Shown: in pieces, positions 6,158-14,791 of the stretch
How positions within the stretch are numbered: the first letter of the stretch is position 1
How the letters are laid out: every line of letters starts with the position of its first letter
Assembly: GCA_019510535.1 (NCBI GenBank)
Contig: JAEKKE010000124.1
Span: 1-18,134, forward strand
Length of the DNA stretch: 18,134 nt
DNA from: Acidobacteriota bacterium
GTDB taxonomy: Bacteria; Acidobacteriota; Terriglobia; Terriglobales; Acidobacteriaceae
Reading direction: 5' to 3'
Made by a program: the position numbers and the translations under genes
The notes under the pieces: model-generated
The model's input: only the letters and a program-made list of their open reading frames with translations
Databases searched by the model: none
Told to the model about the DNA's origin: nothing

Positions 6158-9100
6158 TTACACCTCAGGTGTCTCTTCCAACCCCACCTGCGCATTCTTC
6201 CCCTCAAACGTGGCATACACCACAGGTAACAGAATCAACGTCAACGCCGTCGAACTCACCAGACCTCCAATCACCACAATCGCCAACGGCCTTTGAATTT
6301 CCGATCCAGGTCCCGTCGCAAACAGGAAGGGGACCAGGCCGAGCGCCGCGACCGTCGCTGTCATCATCACCGGACGGAAGCGCAGCCGCGTCCCCTGTCG
6401 TATGGCATCCTCCTGCGACAGACCTTCCTGGCGTAGCTTGCGGATATAGCTCACCAGCACCACGCCGTTCAATACGGCAATACCCCACAGCGCGATGAAG
6501 CCGACCGATGCCGGTACTGACAGATACTCGCCGGAGATGAACAGTCCCAGAATGCCTCCTATCGAGGCCAACGGAAGTACCGTAATGATCAGCGCGGCAA
6601 AGCGAACTGACTTGAACAGAATGAACAGCAGGAAGAAGATCGCCGCAATTGTGATCGGCACAATGATCATCAGGTGATGCAGCGCCCGGTACCTGTTGAT
6701 TCACCTTCTGCTGTAGCTCAGCCACATATCCGCCGAGATCGCGGTCCTGTACATTTACGCCCACCACAATGCGGCGCTTGCCCATATTGCGATTGATCAG
6801 CGCCGGACCCTCGACGACCTTTACGGTAGCAAGATCTTTGAGCGGCACGCGCGGCCCATCCGGCGAGCTAACCTGCAACTGCCGAATATCTTCGAGCGAA
6901 TCGCGCAAGTTGGCAGGAAGACGCACCACGCTTGCGAAGCGCCGCTCTCCCTCGTAAACCTCCGTAGCCGACTTGCCTGCGATCGCTGTCTCAATGACGT
7001 CGTTCACATCGGCGGCATTCAAGCCGTACCGCGCAATCGCTCCGCGGTCGATATCGATTGTCAGATACTGCTGGCCGCCTACGCGGTCCACACGCGTATC
7101 CTGCGTTCCCTGAATCCCTGTAGCCACCTTTGCGATCTGGTTCGCCTTTTCCACCAGCAGGGCAAGATCATCGCCGTACAGCATCACAGCCACGTCAGCG
7201 CGGACGCCTGAGACCATCTCGTCCACACGATCGCTGATCGGTTGGGACATCACCAGGTTGATGCCGGGGAGGGCCGCCAGTTTTGTGCGAATCTCCTCCG
7301 CGATCTTGTCCTGTGACATGCCGCGCGGGCGCTCATCAAACGGCGTCAGCGATGCGAGTACATCGGCCTCGTTCGGCCCCGCTGGGTCGGCAGGCGATTC
7401 GCCGCGTCCTACGCGTGAGACCACATTCTCCACGCCCTTTACGCTCATGATGAGCTTCTGCATCTGCCCTTCCATATGGAGCGACTCTTCCAGTGAGATG
7501 TTCGGCACGCGGTCAGCATTTGGCGACAGCGTGCCCTCCTGCATCTCGGGGATAAATGAGGTTCCCAGGAAAGGGAAGAGCGAGAGCGATCCGAAAAAGG
7601 CAAGCACAACACCAGCGACCAGCACCTTGCGATGCCCGAGAGCCCAGTTCAGCATCGCGTTGTAAGGCTTGCGCAGCCACCGCACCAGCCAGGTGTCGTT
7701 TTCTGATCCACCTTTCAGCAGATACGACGAGAGAATAGGCGACAGCGTCAGACTCAACACCAGCGAGATACCCAGCGCGATGGCGATGGTGTATGCCAGC
7801 GGAGCAAACATCTTGCCTTCCATTCCCTCCAGCGTCATCAGTGGGAGAAAGACCAGGATGATGATGGTTACGCCGAAGAGCGTAGGCGTTGCGACCTCCT
7901 GCGTCGCGTCCAGAACGAGGCGCAGCTTCGAAGGCTTTTCCTCGCTATGCACATGGTCGTGGTTGTGGCTTAGGCGAGCGAAGACGTTTTCCACCACCAC
8001 GACCGATCCATCCACCATCAGGCCGATGGCAATCGCCAGACCGCCCAGCGACATCAGGTTCGCCGAGAGGTGGATATTGTTCATTACCAGGAAAGTCAAC
8101 AGCGGTGTCAGGATCAGGTTCGCACTGACGATCAAGCTCGACCGTAGATCACCCAGAAACAGGAACAGGATCACGACAACGAAGACAATGCCTTCGCCCA
8201 GCACCTCGGTTACCGTATGAATCGCCGCGTCTACCAATTGCGAGCGGTCATAGTAGGGCACGAGTTGCAGGCCGCCGGGAATCATGTGCTTGCCATTGAT
8301 CTCCGCAACACGCTCCTTCACGCGGCTTACGATCTGCTTGGCGTTGCCTCCACTAGTCATCAACACGACGCCGCCTACGGCTTCGGTGTATCCGTTCTTC
8401 TCCATCGCGCCATAGCGGACTTCGGTTCCGATGCGTACGGTCGCTACATCGCGCACATAGACCGGTGTATTTTTGTTCTCTTTCAGAACGATGTTTTCGA
8501 TGTCGGCTATATCGCGTACCAGGCCCACACTGCGGATCAGATACTGCTCTGCATGCTGAGGCAGCACACCTCCACCGGCATTGGCGTTATTGCGCGCCAG
8601 CGCTGCCCGGACATCGTTGATCGTCAGGTTGTAGTAATGCAGCTTCTGCGGATCTACCAGTGTCTCGTACTGCTTGACGTAACCACCGGTAGAGTTGATT
8701 TCTGCAACACCTGAAACACCGCGCAGCAGGGGACGAACCACCCAGTCCTGCAGCGTGCGCCGCTCGATCAACTCATCCCGCGTCAGCACATGATGCTGCT
8801 CTACTTCGCCCGGAAGCTCCAGCGTGTACTGATACACCTCGCCCAACGCATTAGTGATCGGTCCCAGGACGGGCGTGACACCTTCAGGCATGCGGTCACG
8901 CAGCTCCGCCAGTCGTTCGGAGACCATCTGCCGTTCGCGGTAAAGGTCGCTCTCATCCGTGAAGACCAGTGTGATCAGAGACAGCCCGGGCTTATTCAGC
9001 GACCGCATATCCGTCATGCCCGGCAAACCGGTCATCGCGATCTCAATCGGAATGGTGACGAAACGCTCCACCTCTTCCGGACTCTTGCCGGCGGCCTCAG

Positions 9101-9251
9101 TCGCAATCTGCACCTGTACATTCGCCACGTCTGGAAAGGCGTCGACTGAGAGTTTCTGCGCCGCGTTGAGGCCGAACCCCACCATTACGCATGCAACTAC
9201 CACGAGGACCAGGCGCTGCCGCAGAGCAGCCGCGATGATGGACTGCAGCAT
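6158..9251 (-). pseudogene. czcA: Heavy-metal efflux RND pump CzcA/CusA, frame broken by an internal deletion
   Basis: CzcA/CusA-type pumps drive metal cations from periplasm or cytoplasm to the outside using the proton gradient. From the ATG at 9251 about 854 residues read normally: N-terminal helix, porter segments, TM2-6 with GLMVDGSVVVVENVF near residue 414, and SFIPEMQEGTLSPNADR. After ELQQKVNQQV (about 6690) the frame fails. The rest of the pump resumes in another frame as RALHHLMIIVPITIAAIFFLL (from 6688) and runs to 6158 with TM8-12. By comparison with the family about 18 residues, the LPxGYxxxWGGQFENQ block, are missing. The net loss is two more than a multiple of three bases, for example 53. 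Upstream czcB ends 2 bp away and GGAGAGAAG is the ribosome site. The metal cannot be told; cusA is equally possible. Confidence 0.85.
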
Positions 9252-9253
9252 GC

Positions 9254-10388
9254 TTACTTCTCTCCTTTGATCGCAGCCTGCTTGCGCTGATTGTTCAGGT
9301 GAAAGGCTCCCTCGGTCACAATCCGCTCCGCCAGTGTTACACCGCTAGTCACGACGCGCCTGTCGTTCTCTTCTTCGCCCAGTGTTACCTCACGCAGGAT
9401 GTATCGCTGCGGGCCAATCTGCACGAAGATATTGTCCTTGTTCTCTTCACGTACGACTGCAGCATTCGGCACCGTCAGCTTATGGTCGCTACGTCCCGTA
9501 AAGGTCATGCTGGCGAGTTCATCCGGCTTCAGCCGGCCGTCGGGGTTCGGGACATCCATACGCACCTCTACGGTGCGTGTTGCCGGATCGACAATGGGAG
9601 AAACAAACGAGAGCCGGCCGTTGAGTTGCAGATCCTTCAGCGCGGGGACGCGCACTTCAACATCCATCCCGTGCTTCAGGATTCCGGCCTCCTGCTCAGG
9701 GACATCCGCTGTAATCCATACATTCGACAGATCGGCGATGGTGAATGCGGGGTCCGCGGGCTGTACCACTTGTCCGATGGTGATCTCGCGTTTCAAGACC
9801 GTTCCGCTCTTTGGAGCAACGATCGGATAATCGGCGCTCAACTTGCGCGATGTCGGCTACCAGTTGTTCCGCGCGCTTTTCCGCTGCTGCGGCAAGCTCC
9901 CGCTGCGACGCTGCCTTGATCAAGGCAAACTGCGTATCCGAAAGATTGGTGCTGTGCAGCGTGGCCAGGACAGCCCCCGCGCGCACGTACTCCCCTTCAA
10001 AGACCAGCAGATTCAGAATCCGTCCGGCAACCGGAGATCCGACGCGCGCAATGCGTTGCGCGTCTGTCTCAACACGCGCGGCCACCTGCAGCGTTCCGTT
10101 AACCTCGGCCATCTGCGGTGTTCCGAACTTAAGGCTCTCGGCCAGTACCGGCGTCACCGTCACTATGTTCGGATCGCTGTTGCCCGCTGCTGCCTTCTCT
10201 TCCTTCGGCTTCGACTTGCAACCCGTTCCCAGCAACACCGCGGCCATCGCCGCGGCTGCTAGAGCCTTTTTCCTGTAGGTGTAGTGCAGGGCATGTGCAT
10301 CTATGGGCGTTTTCCTCAATGAAAGCGCCGCTGCACGCTCCTCCCGGGATACCCAGTAACAGGAAAAATGCTGCAACCATCGTGTCAT
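9254..10388 (-). pseudogene. czcB: RND periplasmic adaptor CzcB/CusB, frame broken by an internal deletion
   Basis: This adaptor links pump and outer-membrane channel in the periplasm. The first part (10388 to about 9850) has a lipoprotein-like signal (ALAAAAMAAVLLGTGCKSK), the barrel-lipoyl start GTLQVAARVETD, and RIARVGSPVAGRILNLLVFEGEYV, reaching into the helical hairpin at AEKRAEQLVAD. The second part (about 9844 to 9254) resumes in another frame at KLSADYPIVAPKSGTVLKREI and continues through the beta-barrel and membrane-proximal domains. Roughly 50-60 residues of the hairpin seem missing at 9841-9851. The ATG at 10388 overlaps the czcC stop (TGATG) and has GAGG upstream, but it adds about 40 residues before the signal peptide; a TTG near 10316 is an alternative start. 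Confidence 0.82.
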
Positions 10389-11698
10389 CACGGCCTCGCT
10401 CCTGGCGTCAGTGCGCCCAGTTCTTCCAGATCGATCAATGCAGACTGGCGCGCGAACTGCGCATCCAGCAAATCGCCGCGCACGCTTTGTAAAACGCGCT
10501 GCGCGTCCAAAACTTCAACAATGCCGCGCTCGCCGAACCGGTATGCGGACTTCGCTGCCTCGACCGCACTCTCCGCCGCTCGCAGCGATCCAGCTTCCAG
10601 CGAAGTTACCTGCTGGTCAGCCAGTTGATACTGTTCATATGCCCGTTCCAGTGCGCTCACCAGCTCCAGACGTCGCTGGTCCAGCGTCGCGTTTGCCTGT
10701 GAGATGGCTGCCTTTGCATCCGCAATCTGTCCACGCCGACTGTCCCACAGCGGAATAGGGATGGTGATGCCGGCGCGCCAGTAGCGCAGGTCGGGCTGGT
10801 TCTCAAACTCGGCAAAGGCGGTCGGCTGCGGAATGCGGAGCGCCTTCTCGCGGTCCAGTGTCGATCGGCTCGCATTCAATTCCGCTTCAGACTGCGCTAC
10901 CGCCGGATGCGCGGTCAGCACCTGGTCGCGCAGCGTATCCAAAGCCGGTAGCGTCATGTGCGCTGTGGTTGAACCTACGGGAATCAGGTTCGCATCGGCC
11001 GGCGCGGCGATGGTAGCGCGCAGGATTGCAATCGCCGACGCGTATTCGATCTGCGCACTGTTCACCGCAAACCGCGCGCGCGCGAGTTCCGCTTCAGCCC
11101 GTGTCAGCTCCAACTTGCCCTTCTCGCCGACATTGACTTCGACCTCGACACGCCGCCGAAGGTCCTCTACCAGCGCCAGATTCTCGCGAGCATGATTAAT
11201 CTCCTCTTGCCGCTTCAGTGCGTCGTAGAACGCCCGCTGCGTATCGGCCATCACATTCAGCCCCACACCGCGTTCGGCTGCTCGCGCGCTTGCTGCCATG
11301 GACTCCGCTGCCTTCCGGCGTGCACTGCGCTCCGATGGAATCTCAATGGTCTGATAACCCGCATAGTGCTGCAGCAGGCCCGGAGTCCCGGGCGTCTTGA
11401 TCGGTCGCGCATACTGACGGCCTTGAAAGACCTCGATATTCGGGTTCGTGTAAGCGCGTGCCGTCTGCACCGCTGCCTGGCCGCGCTGTGTTCCCGCAAG
11501 CGCCTCCTGCAAGCGTGGGCTGTTGCGTCGCGCCATTGCCAGCGCGTCATCGAGTGTCAGACGCAGTTCGCCGGACACAGGAGCCGCTGCCGTCTGCTGC
11601 GGTGCAGGCTCTGCCGGCATCGGCGCATCCACAGGCGTCTGGGCCGCCAGCAAAGCCGCCGGCAACAGTGGGAGGAGGAGCAACTTTCCTAGCGTCAC
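10388..11698 (-). CDS. czcC: Outer-membrane efflux channel of the TolC/CzcC family
   Basis: The 436-residue protein has a signal peptide (MTLGKLLLLPLLPAALLAAQ) and a Pro/Ala linker. Two TolC-type helical repeats follow: LTLDDALAMARRNSPRLQEA at the front of the first, then long Ala/Glu/Arg helices, and PAVAQSEAELNASRSTLDREKALRIPQPT with ITIPIPLWDSRRGQI in the second. Both are typical of CzcC/CusC channels. It should span the outer membrane and complete the CzcCBA efflux complex. I chose the GTG at 11698, giving a clean signal peptide with AGAGG just upstream; an ATG at 11740 is less convincing. The stop overlaps czcB. Unlike czcB and czcA it looks intact. It is predicted to be driven by the sigma54 promoter directly upstream. 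Confidence 0.85.
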   Translation of the reverse strand: MTLGKLLLLPLLPAALLAAQTPVDAPMPAEPAPQQTAAAPVSGELRLTLDDALAMARRNSPRLQEALAGTQRGQAAVQTARAYTNPNIEVFQGRQYARPIKTPGTPGLLQHYAGYQTIEIPSERSARRKAAESMAASARAAERGVGLNVMADTQRAFYDALKRQEEINHARENLALVEDLRRRVEVEVNVGEKGKLELTRAEAELARARFAVNSAQIEYASAIAILRATIAAPADANLIPVGSTTAHMTLPALDTLRDQVLTAHPAVAQSEAELNASRSTLDREKALRIPQPTAFAEFENQPDLRYWRAGITIPIPLWDSRRGQIADAKAAISQANATLDQRRLELVSALERAYEQYQLADQQVTSLEAGSLRAAESAVEAAKSAYRFGERGIVEVLDAQRVLQSVRGDLLDAQFARQSALIDLEELGALTPGARP

Positions 11699-11709
11699 AC
11701 TGCCTCTAT

Positions 11710-11726
11710 GGCAATTCGCTAGCCAA
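11710..11726 (-). promoter_or_regulatory. Candidate sigma54 (-24/-12) promoter for czcCBA
   Basis: On the minus strand the sequence is TTGGCTAGCGAATTGCC. The GG and GC elements are separated by exactly 10 bases, as sigma54 promoters require, and it matches the core consensus TGGCACG-N4-TTGCA at 9 of 12 positions. The transcript would begin about 11699, immediately before the chosen GTG, so the message would be almost leaderless. Either the start codon or the start site may be slightly off, or a second promoter exists. Confidence 0.6.
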
Positions 11727-11730
11727 ATAG

Positions 11731-11755
11731 AAATCCCCATGTTTCTTAGGGATTT
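11731..11755. promoter_or_regulatory. Inverted repeat AAATCCC-N11-GGGATTT
   Basis: A perfect 7-bp inverted repeat centred about 44 bp upstream of the predicted czcC transcript start, between the sigma54 promoter and the upstream palindrome. It could be a protein site or a weak hairpin; its role is unknown. Confidence 0.35.
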
Positions 11756-11786
11756 GGAGCTTCCTCGATGTCCCATTTGGTACACC

Positions 11787-11814
11787 GTTGTCCGCTATCC
11801 GGCACTCGGACAGC
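11787..11814. promoter_or_regulatory. Palindrome TGTCCG-N12-CGGACA, candidate enhancer (UAS) for the NtrC-type regulator
   Basis: The perfect 6-bp arms at 11789-11794 and 11807-11812 extend outward by one wobble and one G-C pair. The centre is about 102 bp upstream of the predicted czcC start, the usual place for NtrC-family enhancer sites, and about 175 bp upstream of the predicted kinase-gene start. The binding protein is inferred from position only. Confidence 0.45.
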
Positions 11815-11826
11815 CCATTCACCGGG

Positions 11827-11874
11827 TACCCCACATACGCGAAGCTTATGTGGGAGTATCGAGCGGAGCTCGAT
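11827..11874. repeat. Dispersed hairpin repeat, copy C, joined to ATCGAGC/GCTCGAT inverted repeat
   Basis: TACCCCACATA and TATGTGGG-A-GTA pair with one bulged base, then TATCGAGCG follows as in copy A. The last part forms a second perfect 7-bp inverted repeat (11858-11864 with 11868-11874). That second palindrome is centred about 110 bp upstream of the predicted sigma54 start of the kinase gene, so it might double as a regulator site. Confidence 0.5.
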
Positions 11875-11948
11875 CCGTTAGTTATTGTGTAAGAAGTTCA
11901 TACTCTCGAACCCAAAGGATTCAGCGGGCGCTATTTCGCTTCTTCAAA

Positions 11949-11965
11949 TTGGCTCCGGAATTGCT
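11949..11965 (+). promoter_or_regulatory. Candidate sigma54 (-24/-12) promoter for the histidine kinase/regulator operon
   Basis: The sequence is TTGGCTCCGGAATTGCT, with GG and GC separated by exactly 10 bases. It agrees at 13 of 17 positions with the divergent czcC promoter candidate. The predicted transcript start is about 11976, leaving a 66-nt leader before the ATG at 12042. Confidence 0.65.
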
Positions 11966-12041
11966 ATGCAACTCAGCGATGCCTGCAGTCTCTCAGCTTC
12001 GCTGGCCCATGCCATCGCCGCCTGCGTGGGACAATGACACT

Positions 12042-13163
12042 ATGGCCCAGCTTCCATCTGCGCTGCGATCGTCGCAGGCCAAGGCGGTGCTTGTCGGTAC
12101 CCTTGTGGTGTTGTTGGCCATCTTTACCTGGGCTGTTCCGCCGCGCTATGTGGTGCTGCACAATATCCTGCACCATCTCAACATCCTGCCTTTTATGCTT
12201 GCCGGGCTCTTGTTTGGCTGGCGTGGCGCGGCGCGAACCGTCCTGTTTGCGGCTCTTCTATTCCTTCCTTTGATCTACCGTCACTGGTTCCGTGCCCCAC
12301 TTGATGCGCAGGATCAAGTCGTCGAGCTCAGCACCTTCGGCGCTGCCGGTATCATTGCCGGCTTGCTTGCTGATCGCGAGCGCATGCAGCGCCGCCGCGT
12401 TGAGACAACGAAGCGCGAGCTAGAACATGTCTACATCGAGCTGCGTCAGAACATCGACCAGCTTCGTAAATCAGAGCGCCTCAGCGCGGCAGGGCAGCTC
12501 TCCGCCAGCCTCGCCCATGAGATTCGCAACCCCCTGGCCAGCATCAGCGGCGCCGCCGGTATCCTGGCCCGCGGACAGGCATCCGCAGAGGCTCGCGCCG
12601 AATGTCTGGAGATTCTTACCAAGGAGTCCCAGCGCCTCAATAAGCTCCTCACGAACTTCCTCGACTTTGCCCGGCCTCGACTTCCGCGTATGCAATGGAT
12701 GGAGCCTGCCGAGATGGTCTCCTCTGTAGCCACCCTCGCTCAACACGCAGCCAGCCGTCAGAACGTAACTCTGGAGGTCATGCATGACTCGGCTCTGCCG
12801 CCGGTCGAATGCGATCCGGAGCAGATCAAGCAGCTTCTGCTGAATCTTGTTCTGAATGCGATTCAGGCAACCGAGGGGGAAGGAGCCGTCACTCTCAGCA
12901 GCTTTGTGCACGAGGGCAACCTCTGCATTGAGGTGCGGGATCAAGGGAAAGGCATCAGTCCCGAAGTCCGCGCGCGCATCTTCGAGCCCTTCTTCACAAC
13001 GCGCGAAAATGGCACAGGGCTCGGGCTTGCAATTGCGGCCAATATTGCCGGCCAGCACGGTGGAACGCTCACCTGCGCGCCGAATGTCGGCAACGGGGCG
13101 ATCTTCCGTGTTGAGCTTCCCATTGCATCCGCGCCATTACGTCGGCCCGTGGAGGTGGCGTGA
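12042..13163 (+). CDS. Membrane sensor histidine kinase, NtrB/ZraS-like
   Basis: The 373-residue protein has about four hydrophobic segments in residues 13-110. A coiled linker follows (112-145), then a HisKA dimerisation domain with the phospho-accepting H159 (SLAHEIRNPLASISG) and an HATPase domain with N box (LLNLVLNAIQ, N272), G1 (DQGKGIS, 300-306), F box (PFFTT) and G2 (GTGLGLAIA). There is no large periplasmic sensor domain, so the signal is probably read within or near the membrane. ATG 12042 has GGGA about 10 bp upstream; ATG 12009 in the same frame is possible but has no ribosome site. It overlaps the regulator gene by 4 bp (GTGA). Its divergent position next to czcCBA suggests metal or envelope sensing. 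Confidence 0.88.
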   Translation: MAQLPSALRSSQAKAVLVGTLVVLLAIFTWAVPPRYVVLHNILHHLNILPFMLAGLLFGWRGAARTVLFAALLFLPLIYRHWFRAPLDAQDQVVELSTFGAAGIIAGLLADRERMQRRRVETTKRELEHVYIELRQNIDQLRKSERLSAAGQLSASLAHEIRNPLASISGAAGILARGQASAEARAECLEILTKESQRLNKLLTNFLDFARPRLPRMQWMEPAEMVSSVATLAQHAASRQNVTLEVMHDSALPPVECDPEQIKQLLLNLVLNAIQATEGEGAVTLSSFVHEGNLCIEVRDQGKGISPEVRARIFEPFFTTRENGTGLGLAIAANIAGQHGGTLTCAPNVGNGAIFRVELPIASAPLRRPVEVA

Positions 13164-14539
13164 GCAATCGCATCCTCGTTGTCGATGACGACGTCAGTCT
13201 CCGGCGTGTCATGAAGCTGCAGCTTGAGGAAGCAGGCTATGAAGTCTCTGTCGCCTCCGATGGCGAAGAAGCGTGGCGCATGCTCCGCGAGTCCGAGCCG
13301 CAGCTTGTCATTACGGATCTGCGCATGCCTACAACAGGGCTGGAGCTGCTCTCGCGTATTACTCAGGCAGGTCTTCGCACGACGGTCATCGTTGTTACTG
13401 CTTTTGGTACCGTCGAAACCGCGGTCGAGGCGATGAAGCTTGGCGCCTATGACTATGTCACCAAGCCTCTGGACTTTGACGCGCTTGTCCTTGTTGTTCA
13501 TCGCGCGATGGAACGTCAGAGCCTCATCGAAGAGGTCCAGACTCTTCGTTCCGCCCTCGATCAGCGCTACGGCTTCGAAGCCATCGTCGGTCACTCCAAA
13601 GGACTTCTCCGTGTCCTCGATCAGGCGGCACGGGTCGCCCAGCGCGATGCGACAGTGCTCATCCAGGGAGAGACCGGCACCGGCAAGGAGCTCGTCGCTC
13701 GCGCCATCCATCACAACAGTCGTCGCGGCAAGCGTCCATTCGTCGCTATCAACTGCGGCGCCATCCCTCGCGACCTCGTCGAAAGCGAGCTCTTCGGCTA
13801 CACCAAAGGCGCGTTCACCGGTGCGGTCGCCAATAAGGAGGGCCGCATTGAGTCCACCAACGGTGGCACGCTCTTTCTCGACGAAGTTGGAGAGCTTCCA
13901 CTCGAAGCTCAGGTTAAGCTGCTGCGAGTCCTGCAGGAAGGAGAGCTTGCCAAGCTCGGCGCCACCGATCCCATCAAGGTAGATGTTCGTGTCATTGCAG
14001 CCACCCACCGCGATCTCTCGGCAATGGTCGAGGATGGAGCCTTTCGTGAAGATCTCTACTATCGTCTTGCCGTTGTTCCGCTGCGCATTCCGCCGTTACG
14101 TGAGCGGAGGGAAGATCTACCGGAACTGATTGAGGTGCTCTTCGAACGCGCGCGCAAACGGCACGCCATCGAGCATCTGCGTCTCTCACCCACCGTGCTG
14201 CAGCATCTCATCGCCTATCACTGGCCAGGAAATGTCCGTCAGCTTGAAAATGTGATGGAGCGTCTGGTGGTGCTTTCGACCTCTGAGATCATCTCCACGG
14301 AAGATCTTCCGCCGGAACTTACTGCTCCACCGCGTCCCGCCCCTTTCTGGCTCGACCTGCCGGAACAGGGCATCAGCCTTGAAGCACTTGAGCGAGACCT
14401 CATCCGCCGCGCGTTGGAGAAGTTCAATGGCAACCAGACCCAGGCCGCGCGCTATCTCGATATCAGCCGCCGCACCCTTATCTACCGCATGGAAAAGCAC
14501 GGTCTCGCTCCCGAAGCACCCTCCAAAGACGATCTCTGA
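13160..14539 (+). CDS. Sigma54-dependent response regulator, NtrC/ZraR type
   Basis: The 459-residue regulator has a receiver (phospho-acceptor D53, T80, K102), an AAA+ domain with Walker A GETGTGKE (170-177), the sigma54-contacting GAFTGA loop (217-222) and Walker B LFLDE (238-242), and a Fis-type helix-turn-helix (about 410-450, NQTQAARYLDISRRTLIYRME). It is activated by the preceding kinase and should open sigma54 promoters. The GTG at 13160 overlaps the kinase stop. In the receiver the usual MPxxDG loop reads MPTTG, one residue short, just after the phosphorylation site. Two sigma54 promoter candidates lie 1.2-1.5 kb upstream, making czcCBA and its own operon likely targets. Confidence 0.92.
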   Translation: MSNRILVVDDDVSLRRVMKLQLEEAGYEVSVASDGEEAWRMLRESEPQLVITDLRMPTTGLELLSRITQAGLRTTVIVVTAFGTVETAVEAMKLGAYDYVTKPLDFDALVLVVHRAMERQSLIEEVQTLRSALDQRYGFEAIVGHSKGLLRVLDQAARVAQRDATVLIQGETGTGKELVARAIHHNSRRGKRPFVAINCGAIPRDLVESELFGYTKGAFTGAVANKEGRIESTNGGTLFLDEVGELPLEAQVKLLRVLQEGELAKLGATDPIKVDVRVIAATHRDLSAMVEDGAFREDLYYRLAVVPLRIPPLRERREDLPELIEVLFERARKRHAIEHLRLSPTVLQHLIAYHWPGNVRQLENVMERLVVLSTSEIISTEDLPPELTAPPRPAPFWLDLPEQGISLEALERDLIRRALEKFNGNQTQAARYLDISRRTLIYRMEKHGLAPEAPSKDDL

Positions 14540-14557
14540 CTTTAAACCCTGCACGGG

Positions 14558-14590
14558 TGCCCCATCCATTGCTAGCAAGGGGTGGGATAT
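14558..14590. repeat. Dispersed hairpin repeat, copy D
   Basis: TGCCCCATCC faces GGGGTGGGATA with a 7-bp paired core including one wobble, and the right flank continues TATTTTGAGCG, close to copy A. It lies between the convergent regulator gene and the Lnt-like gene. The rest of this 252-bp gap (14540-14791) shows no gene or clear terminator. Confidence 0.5.
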
Positions 14591-14791
14591 TTTGAGCGTA
14601 CTTAGCACTGCCGTTACAAAACAGACCGGAGACATGGTTTACAGCGAAGCGCGACGGCTACGGATACTCGGTATTTGGGCACGCACGACGATGATGTATG
14701 CCCTGGAAAGAGAGTCGGATCATCTCGCCAGTTGAACGCTCGCAAGGGGATGATCGTAGATCTCAAGGTTCTCAAGCCCGGTCTCCGAATC

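Noticed and set aside
6680..6700. Programmed frameshift in czcA
   Set aside because: No slippery heptamer is visible, and conserved residues are missing at the junction, so a shift alone would not restore the protein.
8217..9919. Plus-strand open frames opposite czcA and czcB
   Set aside because: They are shadows of recognisable RND pump and adaptor proteins; no motifs and no ribosome sites.
11523..12041. N-terminal extension of the histidine kinase by up to 173 residues
   Set aside because: It would run antisense through the czcC signal-peptide region, both sigma54 promoters and hairpin C; the kinase has a normal membrane-domain start at 12042.
12941..14008. Long open frame on the minus strand opposite the kinase and regulator genes
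   Set aside because: It is a mirror frame of strongly conserved kinase and regulator coding sequence, with no recognisable domain.
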